Positions 1-5,188 of a stretch of 5,188 nt of DNA are shown here, one piece after another (the first letter of the stretch is position 1; each line of letters starts with the position of its first letter). The notes beneath the pieces are model-generated. The model saw nothing but the letters and a program-made list of their open reading frames with translations, made no database searches and was not told the DNA's origin. A program made the translations under genes and the position numbers. The stretch spans positions 1 through 5,188 of the forward strand of contig CANCRX010000145.1 of the NCBI GenBank assembly GCA_947380655.1, written 5' to 3'. The DNA comes from Alcaligenaceae bacterium. Its GTDB lineage: Bacteria; Pseudomonadota; Gammaproteobacteria; Burkholderiales; Burkholderiaceae_B.

Positions 1-305
1 GTCGTATGCTGGCCGAAAGACCTGACTTAGCGGCTCATCCTGAAAAAATTGATGAGACGGCCTTTGCGTCCTACCTATCAATGGCGTGGGCCCCAGAACC
101 CGACTTGTTTATCCGCACAGGTGGTGAACAAAGAGTCTCTAATTTTCTGATCTGGCAGCTCGCCTATGCCGAGCTATTTTTTACAGATTGTTATTGGCCG
201 GATTTTGATGAAGCGGAATTACTTCAAGCGTTCGAGTGGTACCGTAATCGCGAAAGAAGATTTGGTCGGACTAGTGCGCAGTTACACGCTAAGAGTTCAA
301 CTTAA
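1..305 (+). CDS. uppS: Undecaprenyl diphosphate synthase (isoprenyl transferase), C-terminal part, 5' truncated by window edge
   Basis: Cytosolic cis-prenyltransferase that adds isopentenyl diphosphate units to farnesyl diphosphate, giving the C55 lipid carrier precursor for peptidoglycan and O-antigen synthesis. The frame is open from the window edge (codon boundary at base 3) to TAA at 303-305. About 100 residues are visible, compared with about 250 for the family, so the N-terminal catalytic Asp and P-loop region lie outside. Counting from the Met at base 6, the diagnostic block PDLFIRTGGEQRVSNFLIWQ spans residues 32-51. It holds R37, R43 and S45, which bind the isopentenyl diphosphate in the family, and is followed by AYAELFFT (E56) and WPDF. 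The family's C-terminal RERRFG is at 82-87. The Met at base 6 is internal and not the true start. The stop lies 5 bases before cdsA, the usual partner of uppS. Confidence 0.97.
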   Translation, partial: RMLAERPDLAAHPEKIDETAFASYLSMAWAPEPDLFIRTGGEQRVSNFLIWQLAYAELFFTDCYWPDFDEAELLQAFEWYRNRERRFGRTSAQLHAKSST

Positions 306-310
306 CCATC

Positions 311-1165
311 ATGCTTAAACAACGCGTCCTGACTGCCGTCGTGTTGTTAGCCATTCTAGGCGCAACAACGTATCCACAATCAGCTTGGCCATTTCTTATA
401 TTCCTGGGGATTGCCTGCGCTTGTGCTGGCTGGGAGTGGAGCAAACTCACACTGCCAGGTTCAAAAGCTATTCCAGTGCTGTTAGGGTTAGGCCTATTTG
501 CAAGCACAATGTTGCAGGCTGCGAACTGGATTGATAATCATCATCCCAACTATCTTTGGTTTCTAGGCAGCACGTTTGTGAGCGCATTCGTCTGGATCTT
601 GGCTGTGATTCCTAGCGTTTTAGCAGGTCAGGCCCAAAAGCCCCCGCGTAATATTTTCTGGACGCTTTTTGCGCCAGTTGCTTTATTTTCAACGTGGGCA
701 GCGCTTGCTTATCATTACATCCATCATGGTGCGCTCTACGTTTTATCGCTGCTGATTTTGATTTGGGTTGCAGACATCGCAGCCTATTTTGCAGGGAAGG
801 CCTGGGGTCGACATAAGCTTGCACCTGCAATCAGTCCTGGTAAAACGCGTGAGGGTGCTGTTGCAGGTATTACTGGGGTTGTGATCTGGATCATAGGTTC
901 CTCCTATTGGCCTGACAGCTTTGGGGCCTCACTCGTTACAAATTGGTCAATGCCGGGCGCCATCCTTTGTGCCTGTTTACTTGGTGTGCTGTCAATTATT
1001 GGTGATTTGTTTGAGTCACTCCTTAAAAGGCGCGCGGGAATCAAAGATTCTAGTAATCTGCTTCCCGGTCATGGTGGTGTATATGACCGTATCGATGCAG
1101 TCGTTGCGGTCGTTCCACTCGCGTTCTTGATGACTGAATTACCTGCAGGCGCCATACCATGGTAA
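311..1165 (+). CDS. cdsA: Phosphatidate cytidylyltransferase (CDP-diglyceride synthase)
   Basis: Inner-membrane enzyme that makes CDP-diacylglycerol from phosphatidic acid and CTP, the branch point for all major phospholipids. The product is 284 residues, close to the 285 of E. coli CdsA, and very hydrophobic: I estimate about eight membrane segments, the first two within residues 6-40. The CDP-alcohol signature is complete at 236-262: S236, KRR at 239-241, K245-D246, PGHGG at 252-256 and DRID at 259-262. A second conserved block at 153-186 contains VADIAAYFAGKAWG and SPGKTREG. ATG 311 gives the family's normal N-terminus (MLKQRVLTAV). It has no convincing Shine-Dalgarno sequence: the nearest purine run, AAGAG at 291-295, is about 15 bases away. 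With uppS ending 5 bases upstream, re-initiation by ribosomes leaving uppS is likely. The 3' end overlaps dxr by 7 bases. Confidence 0.97.
   Translation: MLKQRVLTAVVLLAILGATTYPQSAWPFLIFLGIACACAGWEWSKLTLPGSKAIPVLLGLGLFASTMLQAANWIDNHHPNYLWFLGSTFVSAFVWILAVIPSVLAGQAQKPPRNIFWTLFAPVALFSTWAALAYHYIHHGALYVLSLLILIWVADIAAYFAGKAWGRHKLAPAISPGKTREGAVAGITGVVIWIIGSSYWPDSFGASLVTNWSMPGAILCACLLGVLSIIGDLFESLLKRRAGIKDSSNLLPGHGGVYDRIDAVVAVVPLAFLMTELPAGAIPW
1145..1149 (+). promoter_or_regulatory. Probable ribosome binding site of dxr, inside cdsA
   Basis: GCAGG lies 9 bases upstream of the dxr ATG at 1159, within the last codons of cdsA. It is a weak Shine-Dalgarno match, but correctly spaced. It supports ATG 1159 as the dxr start, and therefore the 7-base overlap with cdsA (ATGGTAA, which contains both the dxr start and the cdsA stop). 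Confidence 0.45.
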
Positions 1166-2364
1166 ATATTTCCCGCGTCACCATTCTTGGATCAACAGGC
1201 TCAATTGGTCAGAGTACCTTGGACGTTGTAGCGCGGCATCCAGATAGATTTTTAGTTTATGCAATCTCTGCACACAGCAGAATTGACCTACTTGCCCAAC
1301 AAGCTGACACCTTCAACGTCGCTGTTGTGATTGTTCCCGATGACAGTGCGGCCCAAAGATTTCGCGCGGTTTGGACGGGTAACAAACCAATCCCAGAAAT
1401 TCGTGTTGGTGCAGCTGCTTTAGCAGATACCGCGGCGGACTCAAATTGTGATGTCGTCATGGCGGCTATTGTTGGCGCTGCCGGTCTGCCCGCTGCCTTA
1501 GCGGCAGCACAAGCTGGAAAAAGAGTTTTACTCGCGAACAAAGAAGCGCTCGTAGCTGCTGGTGCACTGTTTATGGCTGCTGTGCGTGAGCACGGTGCTG
1601 AGCTTTTACCTATCGATAGCGAGCACAATGCGATTTTCCAGTGTCTACCGCATGATGGTCGCGCGAGCGCCCCTGCAGGCCCTGCACCAGGCGTACGCAG
1701 ATTAATTTTGACCGCTTCAGGGGGACCTTTTCGTACCCGTCAATGGTCTGAACTGACCGAGGTCACACCTGAGCAAGCCTGCGCGCATCCTAACTGGAGT
1801 ATGGGTAGGAAAATTTCCGTTGACTCTGCCACCATGCTGAATAAAGGTCTTGAAGTCATCGAGGCGCACTGGTTGTTTGCAATGCCAGCTGAACGTATCC
1901 ATGTTGTGATTCACCCCCAAAGTGTTGTGCACTCCATGGTCGAGTATGAAGATGGCTCCGTATTAGCCCAGCTAGGCCAACCTGATATGCGCACACCGAT
2001 TGCGTATGGCTTAGGATTTCCAGAGCGCATCGACTCAGGTGTAGGCTTGCTTGATCTCGCCCTCGCTGGACGTCTGGATTTTGCCGCACCTGATGTTCAT
2101 CAATTTCCTTGTCTGAACCTATCTTTTCAAGCTTTAAAAGCCGGGCAGGGGGCCTGTATCGCGCTCAATGCCGCGAACGAAATCGCTGTGGATGCTTTTT
2201 TAAATCGTCGCACAGCCTATACAAATATATCTCGTATCATCGAGGCAACGCTCGATTGGCACGCTGCGCAAGCATCCACTTTATTGAATTCTCTCGAGGA
2301 CGTCCTCGTCGTAGATCAACTGGCTAGAACCTTTGCTGGAAATTCCAGTCTAGTTTCCAGATGA
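1159..2364 (+). CDS. dxr: 1-deoxy-D-xylulose 5-phosphate reductoisomerase
   Basis: Cytosolic NADPH- and divalent-metal-dependent enzyme that converts 1-deoxy-D-xylulose 5-phosphate to 2-C-methyl-D-erythritol 4-phosphate, the committed step of the MEP isoprenoid pathway and the target of fosmidomycin. The product is 401 residues; E. coli Dxr has 398. The NADPH-binding GSTGSIG is at 11-17 and LLANKEALV at 124-132. The metal ligands are D153 and E155 in PIDSEHNAIF, and E232 in NKGLEVIE (E. coli D150, E152, E231). The substrate loop HPNWSMGRK at 210-218 carries H210, W213 and M215. SVDSATMLNKG is at 220-230, IHPQSVVHSMV at 251-261 and ALNAANEIAV at 335-344. All catalytic residues I can place are present. 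Its product chain supplies the precursors used by UppS just upstream. Translation is probably coupled to cdsA. The last 70 bases carry a palindrome and hairpins, listed separately. Confidence 0.98.
   Translation: MVNISRVTILGSTGSIGQSTLDVVARHPDRFLVYAISAHSRIDLLAQQADTFNVAVVIVPDDSAAQRFRAVWTGNKPIPEIRVGAAALADTAADSNCDVVMAAIVGAAGLPAALAAAQAGKRVLLANKEALVAAGALFMAAVREHGAELLPIDSEHNAIFQCLPHDGRASAPAGPAPGVRRLILTASGGPFRTRQWSELTEVTPEQACAHPNWSMGRKISVDSATMLNKGLEVIEAHWLFAMPAERIHVVIHPQSVVHSMVEYEDGSVLAQLGQPDMRTPIAYGLGFPERIDSGVGLLDLALAGRLDFAAPDVHQFPCLNLSFQALKAGQGACIALNAANEIAVDAFLNRRTAYTNISRIIEATLDWHAAQASTLLNSLEDVLVVDQLARTFAGNSSLVSR
2295..2308. repeat. 14-base perfect palindrome inside the 3' end of dxr
   Basis: CGAGGACGTCCTCG reads identically on both strands with no central spacer. 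It encodes part of the Dxr segment LEDVLVVD, whose E. coli counterpart is similar, so protein constraint and chance may explain it. A palindrome of this length is expected about 0.3 times in a random window this size. It lies 18 bases upstream of a weak sigma-E-like promoter match, so an operator role is conceivable but unproven. Confidence 0.3.
2326..2353 (+). promoter_or_regulatory. Candidate sigma-E-type promoter upstream of rseP (weak)
   Basis: AGAACCT at 2326-2332 matches the sigma-E -35 consensus GGAACTT at 5 of 7 positions, including the AAC core. After a 16-base spacer comes TCTAG at 2349-2353, preceded by G, which resembles the -10 GTCTAA/TCTGA form. A start would fall near 2359, giving a leader of roughly 36 bases before the rseP ATG. 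In E. coli the rseP-bamA segment belongs to the sigma-E regulon, so the location makes sense. The match itself is imperfect and could be chance. Confidence 0.22.
2336..2360 (+). repeat. Two mutually exclusive hairpins at the end of dxr
   Basis: CTGGAAA at 2336-2342 can pair with TTTCCAG at 2354-2360, giving 7 base pairs and an 11-base loop. Its first part, CTGGAA, is also the perfect inverse of the adjacent TTCCAG at 2343-2348; there a folded RNA would form about 4 pairs with an AAATT loop. The two forms cannot coexist. The repeat ends immediately before the dxr TGA at 2362-2364. No U-tract follows, so it is not a standard intrinsic terminator. It overlaps the candidate promoter above. Confidence 0.35.
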
Positions 2365-2395
2365 ATGTTAACGGGTCCCTGCTGAGCCATCCCAT

Positions 2396-3724
2396 ATGAT
2401 TTACACCTTAATTTCCTTTTTTTTAGCGCTCGGTATCCTGATCACTTTTCATGAGTTGGGACACTATTGGGTCGCCAAATGGTGTGGTGTAAAGATCCTC
2501 AGATTTTCCCTTGGTTTTGGTCGTGTATTAATCAAACGCACTGACCGAAATGGAACGGAATGGGCATTATCTGCCATCCCCTTAGGGGGTTACGTGAAAA
2601 TGCTCGATGAAAACTCGGTTGAGCCGGGAGCATTGATAAGAAAAGACAGTTTTCAAGCTCAATCTGTCGCGCGCAGGTTCGCAATCGTTGCTGCCGGTCC
2701 TGTATTCAACTTGCTACTTGCTGTCTTCTTTTATGCCTTACTGAATCTTGTCGGTACCCAGGAACCCGCTGCGATATTAGGTACACCTACCGCGCAGAGT
2801 GCGGCTGCAAAAGCAGGATTCGTCTCCGGTGATCGTATAACTGCCGTGAATGACCAGCCAATTGAGTCTTGGAGCCAATTACGCTGGGAACTTCTTCAGT
2901 CAGATACCGAAGCACGAACGGTTGAACTGACGGTAGACCATCTTGGCAGCACGTTGACACGTCAAATCCAATTACCTCGCGTGCAGGATCCATCCAAAGA
3001 AGATCCTTTGCGCAGCGCTGGACTGACCTTAGGTGCGTCGACCCCGAAGATCCGCTCTGTTGTAACAGACTCAGTGGGCGCTCAGGCGGGCTTACTCGCT
3101 GGAGATGTCATTACACGCATCGGAAATATTGGTAATCCGGATATAAGTATTTCCATTGCCACCATTCAACAGCATCCAGATCAGGCTTTATCGTTTCAGC
3201 TCGAACGTGGTGGCAAGCTGATTGACCTCACGCTGACGCCCGCCGCCTTCAAGCTAGATTCCGGACAAACAGTCGGACGCATAGGCGTCCAGCTCGGCGG
3301 TGATGTCCCAATGGTCAACATCAGTTATGGACTCTTTGAAAGTCTCCAGCGAGGCTTGACCAGAACAGTTGAAACCGCCTGGTTCTCCCTGAAAATGATG
3401 GGGAAAATGGTGGTCGGTGAGGTATCCTGGAAAAACATCAGTGGTCCCGTGACGATTGCCGATTATGCCGGGCAGTCTGCCCGGATAGGATGGACCGCCT
3501 ATATTTCATTTTTGGCTTTAGTCAGTGTCAGCCTGGGTGTTCTGAATTTACTTCCAATCCCCATGCTAGATGGTGGCCATCTGCTGTACTATCTCATTGA
3601 AATTGTGCGTGGCCGGCCGCCATCACCCCGTTGGGCTGAGCTTGGCCAGAGGGTTGGAATTTCATTGCTGGCCGGGTTAATGGCTCTGGCGCTGTTCAAT
3701 GATTTGATGCGTATTTTCACCTAA
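2396..3724 (+). CDS. rseP: RIP metalloprotease RseP (site-2 protease, sigma-E activation)
   Basis: Inner-membrane zinc protease of the S2P family. In E. coli it cuts the anti-sigma factor RseA within the membrane after DegS cleavage, releasing sigma-E, and also clears signal-peptide remnants. The product is 442 residues (E. coli 450). The zinc site HELGH is at 19-23 in the first membrane segment, and the third ligand is D392 in LNLLPIPMLDGGH (383-395). GFG at 40-42 and the IPLGGYVKMLDE loop (61-72) are typical. Two periplasmic PDZ domains follow, at about 122-200 and 213-285; each has an AG(F/L)-x-x-GD motif. Further membrane segments lie near 95-117, 366-388 and 421-437, and ALFNDLMRI closes the protein as in E. 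coli. ATG 2396 is the only reasonable start: the frame has a stop at 2369-2371 and no ATG, GTG or TTG in between. Its Shine-Dalgarno is weak (TGAG at 2383-2386). It lies 31 bases after dxr and precedes bamA, another envelope-stress gene. Confidence 0.97.
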   Translation: MIYTLISFFLALGILITFHELGHYWVAKWCGVKILRFSLGFGRVLIKRTDRNGTEWALSAIPLGGYVKMLDENSVEPGALIRKDSFQAQSVARRFAIVAAGPVFNLLLAVFFYALLNLVGTQEPAAILGTPTAQSAAAKAGFVSGDRITAVNDQPIESWSQLRWELLQSDTEARTVELTVDHLGSTLTRQIQLPRVQDPSKEDPLRSAGLTLGASTPKIRSVVTDSVGAQAGLLAGDVITRIGNIGNPDISISIATIQQHPDQALSFQLERGGKLIDLTLTPAAFKLDSGQTVGRIGVQLGGDVPMVNISYGLFESLQRGLTRTVETAWFSLKMMGKMVVGEVSWKNISGPVTIADYAGQSARIGWTAYISFLALVSVSLGVLNLLPIPMLDGGHLLYYLIEIVRGRPPSPRWAELGQRVGISLLAGLMALALFNDLMRIFT

Positions 3725-3725
3725 C

Positions 3726-3760
3726 GTACTTCTGCTTTAAAATCGCAGAATGGTCTGTAC
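3726..3760 (+). repeat. Inverted repeat in the rseP-bamA gap
   Basis: TTCTGC at 3730-3735 and GCAGAA at 3745-3750 form a perfect 6-base-pair stem with a 9-base AT-rich loop, starting just after the rseP stop. GTAC at 3726-3729 and GTAC at 3757-3760 could extend it to 10 pairs across a 6-base one-sided bulge. There is no U-tract after it, so an intrinsic terminator is unlikely. It may be an mRNA end-protecting or processing structure, or a partial attenuator between rseP and bamA. I see no convincing sigma-70 or sigma-E promoter elsewhere in the 67-base gap. Confidence 0.4.
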
Positions 3761-3777
3761 CCAATATTAAAAATCTC

Positions 3778-3782
3778 AAGGA
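3778..3782 (+). promoter_or_regulatory. Ribosome binding site of bamA
   Basis: AAGGA lies 9 bases before ATG 3792 and is the clearest Shine-Dalgarno sequence in the window. It fixes the bamA start. The only other in-frame candidate, TTG at 3783-3785, lies right beside the motif and could not use it, and the frame is closed by TAA at 3768-3770. A strong site fits the high synthesis expected of BamA. Confidence 0.75.
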
Positions 3783-3791
3783 TTGCCTAGG

Positions 3792-5188
3792 ATGTTCAGC
3801 TGGAACCGTTTTTGCGCTCAATGCCTCGATGGCATTTCTGGTATTGCTCGCAATATCGTTCTCGCACTGTCTTTTTTGTTGCCGCTTGCTGCCCACGCCT
3901 TCACGCCTTTTGTCGTAAGCGATATCCGGGTCGACGGCATCCAGCGAACAGAACCAGGTACTATTTTTGCCCAGCTTCCTTTCAAGGTCGGCGAAAAATT
4001 CACGGATGAACTTGCTACCGAATCAGTCAGGAAACTTTACGCAACAGGCCTTTTTAATGATGTGCGGATTGACACATCAAACCGCGTGGTGGTGGTCGTC
4101 GTTCAGGAACGTCCGACAATCGCTTCCGTTTCTTTTACAGGTATGCGGGAATTTGAATCCAAGACTATTATTGATTCACTCAAGCAAGTAGGATTTGGAG
4201 AAGGGCGCGTTTTTGATCAGTCAATGCTTGAACAGGCAGAATTTGAGCTTAAACAGCAATACCTGGGTAAAGGTAAATACGGCACTGAAATCAATGCAAC
4301 GGTCACACCACTGCCCCGCAACCGCGTGGGGATTAACTTTGATATTTTTGAAGGGTCTGTAGCTAAGATCAAAGAAATCAAAGTCGTCGGAAACTCCGCA
4401 TTTTCCGAAAGTGACCTGCTTGGCTTATTCAATCTGACGACTTCTGGCTGGTTAACCTGGTATACGGACTCAGACAAATACTCCAGAGAAAAACTCGATC
4501 GTGATATTGAAAGACTGCGCTCCTATTATCTGGATCGCGGCTATCTGGAATTTAAATCAGAACCTCCTCAGGTCACGATTTCGCCTGATCGTAAAGAGAT
4601 GTTCATCACCATCACGATCAACGAAGGAAAGCCCTATACCGTCACAAGCGTGAAACTGGCGGGTGAACTTCTAGGTCTGGATGCCGAAATTAATCAGCTT
4701 GTGCTTGTGAAAGCTGGCGAACTTTTTAATGGTGCCCAGACTAACGCAACAGCCAAGGGCATCACTGATTTTCTTGGCGGTTTGGGCTATGCGTTTGCAA
4801 ACGTGAATCCTAATCCAGCCTTGGATCGCGAAAAACTAACCGCCGACATTACTTTTTATGTCGATCCTAGTCGTCGTGTATATGTTCGTCGGATTCAGGT
4901 CTCAGGTAATCACCGTACGCGTGACGAAGTGGTACGCCGCGAATTACGTCAGCAAGAATCTGCCTGGTATGACTCGGGCAAACTCAAACTATCGCGCGAC
5001 CGACTTGATCGACTTGGTTATTTCAAAGACGTCAAACTGAACACCGAACCCGTGCCAAATTCTCCTGACCAGGTTGATGTCAATATTGAAGTGACTGAAA
5101 AACCGACCGGTATGGTCAGCCTGGGGGTTGGCTATGGTCAGGTTGATGGTGTCATTCTGTCAGCAGGTATCACAGAAGAAAACGTTTT
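3792..5188 (+). CDS. bamA: Outer membrane protein assembly factor BamA, N-terminal part, 3' truncated by window edge
   Basis: Central Omp85-family subunit of the BAM complex, which folds and inserts beta-barrel proteins into the outer membrane. The frame is open from ATG 3792 to the edge, giving 465 residues of an expected 770 or so. Residues 1-36 look like a Sec signal peptide: a long 20-residue n-region, a hydrophobic core at about 21-33, and AHA before the probable cleavage at 36/37. Five POTRA domains follow, with approximate borders 37-107, 108-188, 189-280, 281-360 and 361-437. Recurrent POTRA signs include IRVDGIQRT, IKVVGNSAFSESDL and IQVSGNHRTRDEVVRREL, and the LYATGLFNDV and LGYFKDV helix-strand turns. 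The barrel begins near 438 with LGVGYG (444-449), as in E. coli. The rest of the barrel, including the conserved lid-lock motif and the C-terminal strand, is outside the window. The frame is intact throughout. RseP upstream acts in the stress pathway that responds when BamA's work fails. Confidence 0.97.
   Translation, partial: MFSWNRFCAQCLDGISGIARNIVLALSFLLPLAAHAFTPFVVSDIRVDGIQRTEPGTIFAQLPFKVGEKFTDELATESVRKLYATGLFNDVRIDTSNRVVVVVVQERPTIASVSFTGMREFESKTIIDSLKQVGFGEGRVFDQSMLEQAEFELKQQYLGKGKYGTEINATVTPLPRNRVGINFDIFEGSVAKIKEIKVVGNSAFSESDLLGLFNLTTSGWLTWYTDSDKYSREKLDRDIERLRSYYLDRGYLEFKSEPPQVTISPDRKEMFITITINEGKPYTVTSVKLAGELLGLDAEINQLVLVKAGELFNGAQTNATAKGITDFLGGLGYAFANVNPNPALDREKLTADITFYVDPSRRVYVRRIQVSGNHRTRDEVVRRELRQQESAWYDSGKLKLSRDRLDRLGYFKDVKLNTEPVPNSPDQVDVNIEVTEKPTGMVSLGVGYGQVDGVILSAGITEENV

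Noticed and set aside
1257..1628. Minus-strand open frame of 123 codons opposite dxr
   Set aside because: It lies wholly opposite the conserved N-terminal half of dxr, is rich in Ala and Ser as expected from an antisense reading of Ala-rich codons, and shows no recognisable domain or ribosome binding site.
2886..2910. GGAACTT at 2887-2893 as a sigma-E -35 element inside rseP
   Set aside because: The -35 match is perfect, but no TCTGA- or TCTAA-like -10 lies 15-19 bases downstream.
3656..3689. GGAATTT followed by TCTGG as a sigma-E promoter for bamA in the rseP 3' end
   Set aside because: The spacer is 22 bases, too long for sigma-E, and the -35 lacks the AAC core.
3725..3791. Sigma-70 promoter in the AT-rich rseP-bamA gap
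   Set aside because: TATTAA-like hexamers occur, but no -35 sequence sits at a 16-18 base spacing, so I cannot support a promoter.
4083..4103. GTG/GTC repeat encoding six valines in BamA POTRA 1
   Set aside because: It is a normal hydrophobic beta-strand position in the POTRA fold, and the related Bordetella sequence as I recall it also has a valine run there.
3812..4191. Short overlapping open frames on both strands at the start of bamA (+ 3812-4009, + 3967-4191, - 3818-4003)
   Set aside because: The frame from 3792 encodes a clear signal peptide and POTRA domains of BamA through the same bases; the others are shadows.
1..5188. A previously undescribed system, defence island, mobile element or CRISPR array
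   Set aside because: Nearly all bases are accounted for by five intact or edge-truncated conserved envelope genes in their usual order. No transposase, repeat array, tRNA, attachment site or composition break was seen.

Overview
The window is a stretch of chromosomal housekeeping genes from a Gram-negative proteobacterium, all on the + strand, in the conserved order uppS (3' end) - cdsA - dxr - rseP - bamA (5' part). The BamA and Dxr sequences look betaproteobacterial. BamA starts its mature part with FTPFVV, has a POTRA 3 segment GWLTWYTDSDKYSREKL, and carries VDPSRRVYVRRI at POTRA 5. From memory these resemble Bordetella/Alcaligenaceae (Burkholderiales) proteins. Base composition is moderate by eye, which would fit a lower-GC member of that group rather than Bordetella itself. 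The family placement is inference; the gene identities are not in doubt.

Layout: 1-305 is the C-terminal third of undecaprenyl diphosphate synthase. After 5 bases comes cdsA (311-1165), which overlaps dxr (1159-2364) by 7 bases. A 31-base gap leads to rseP (2396-3724). A 67-base gap with a small inverted repeat and a good ribosome binding site leads to bamA (3792 to the window edge), which is cut in its beta-barrel after all five POTRA domains. The tight spacing of the first three genes points to one transcript with translational coupling. The two longer gaps are the only places where separate regulation looks likely.

The genes share the theme of envelope building. Dxr commits carbon to the MEP isoprenoid pathway, and UppS turns the resulting isoprenyl diphosphates into the C55 carrier for peptidoglycan and O-antigen. 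CdsA makes CDP-diacylglycerol for phospholipids, BamA inserts outer-membrane proteins, and RseP is the intramembrane protease that releases sigma-E when outer-membrane assembly fails.

I found no mobile element, CRISPR array, RNA gene, foreign island or unknown gene. The sites worth a second look are non-coding signals at the dxr/rseP junction: a 14-base perfect palindrome, a weak sigma-E-like promoter match, and two competing hairpins. There is also an inverted repeat between rseP and bamA. All of these are tentative.
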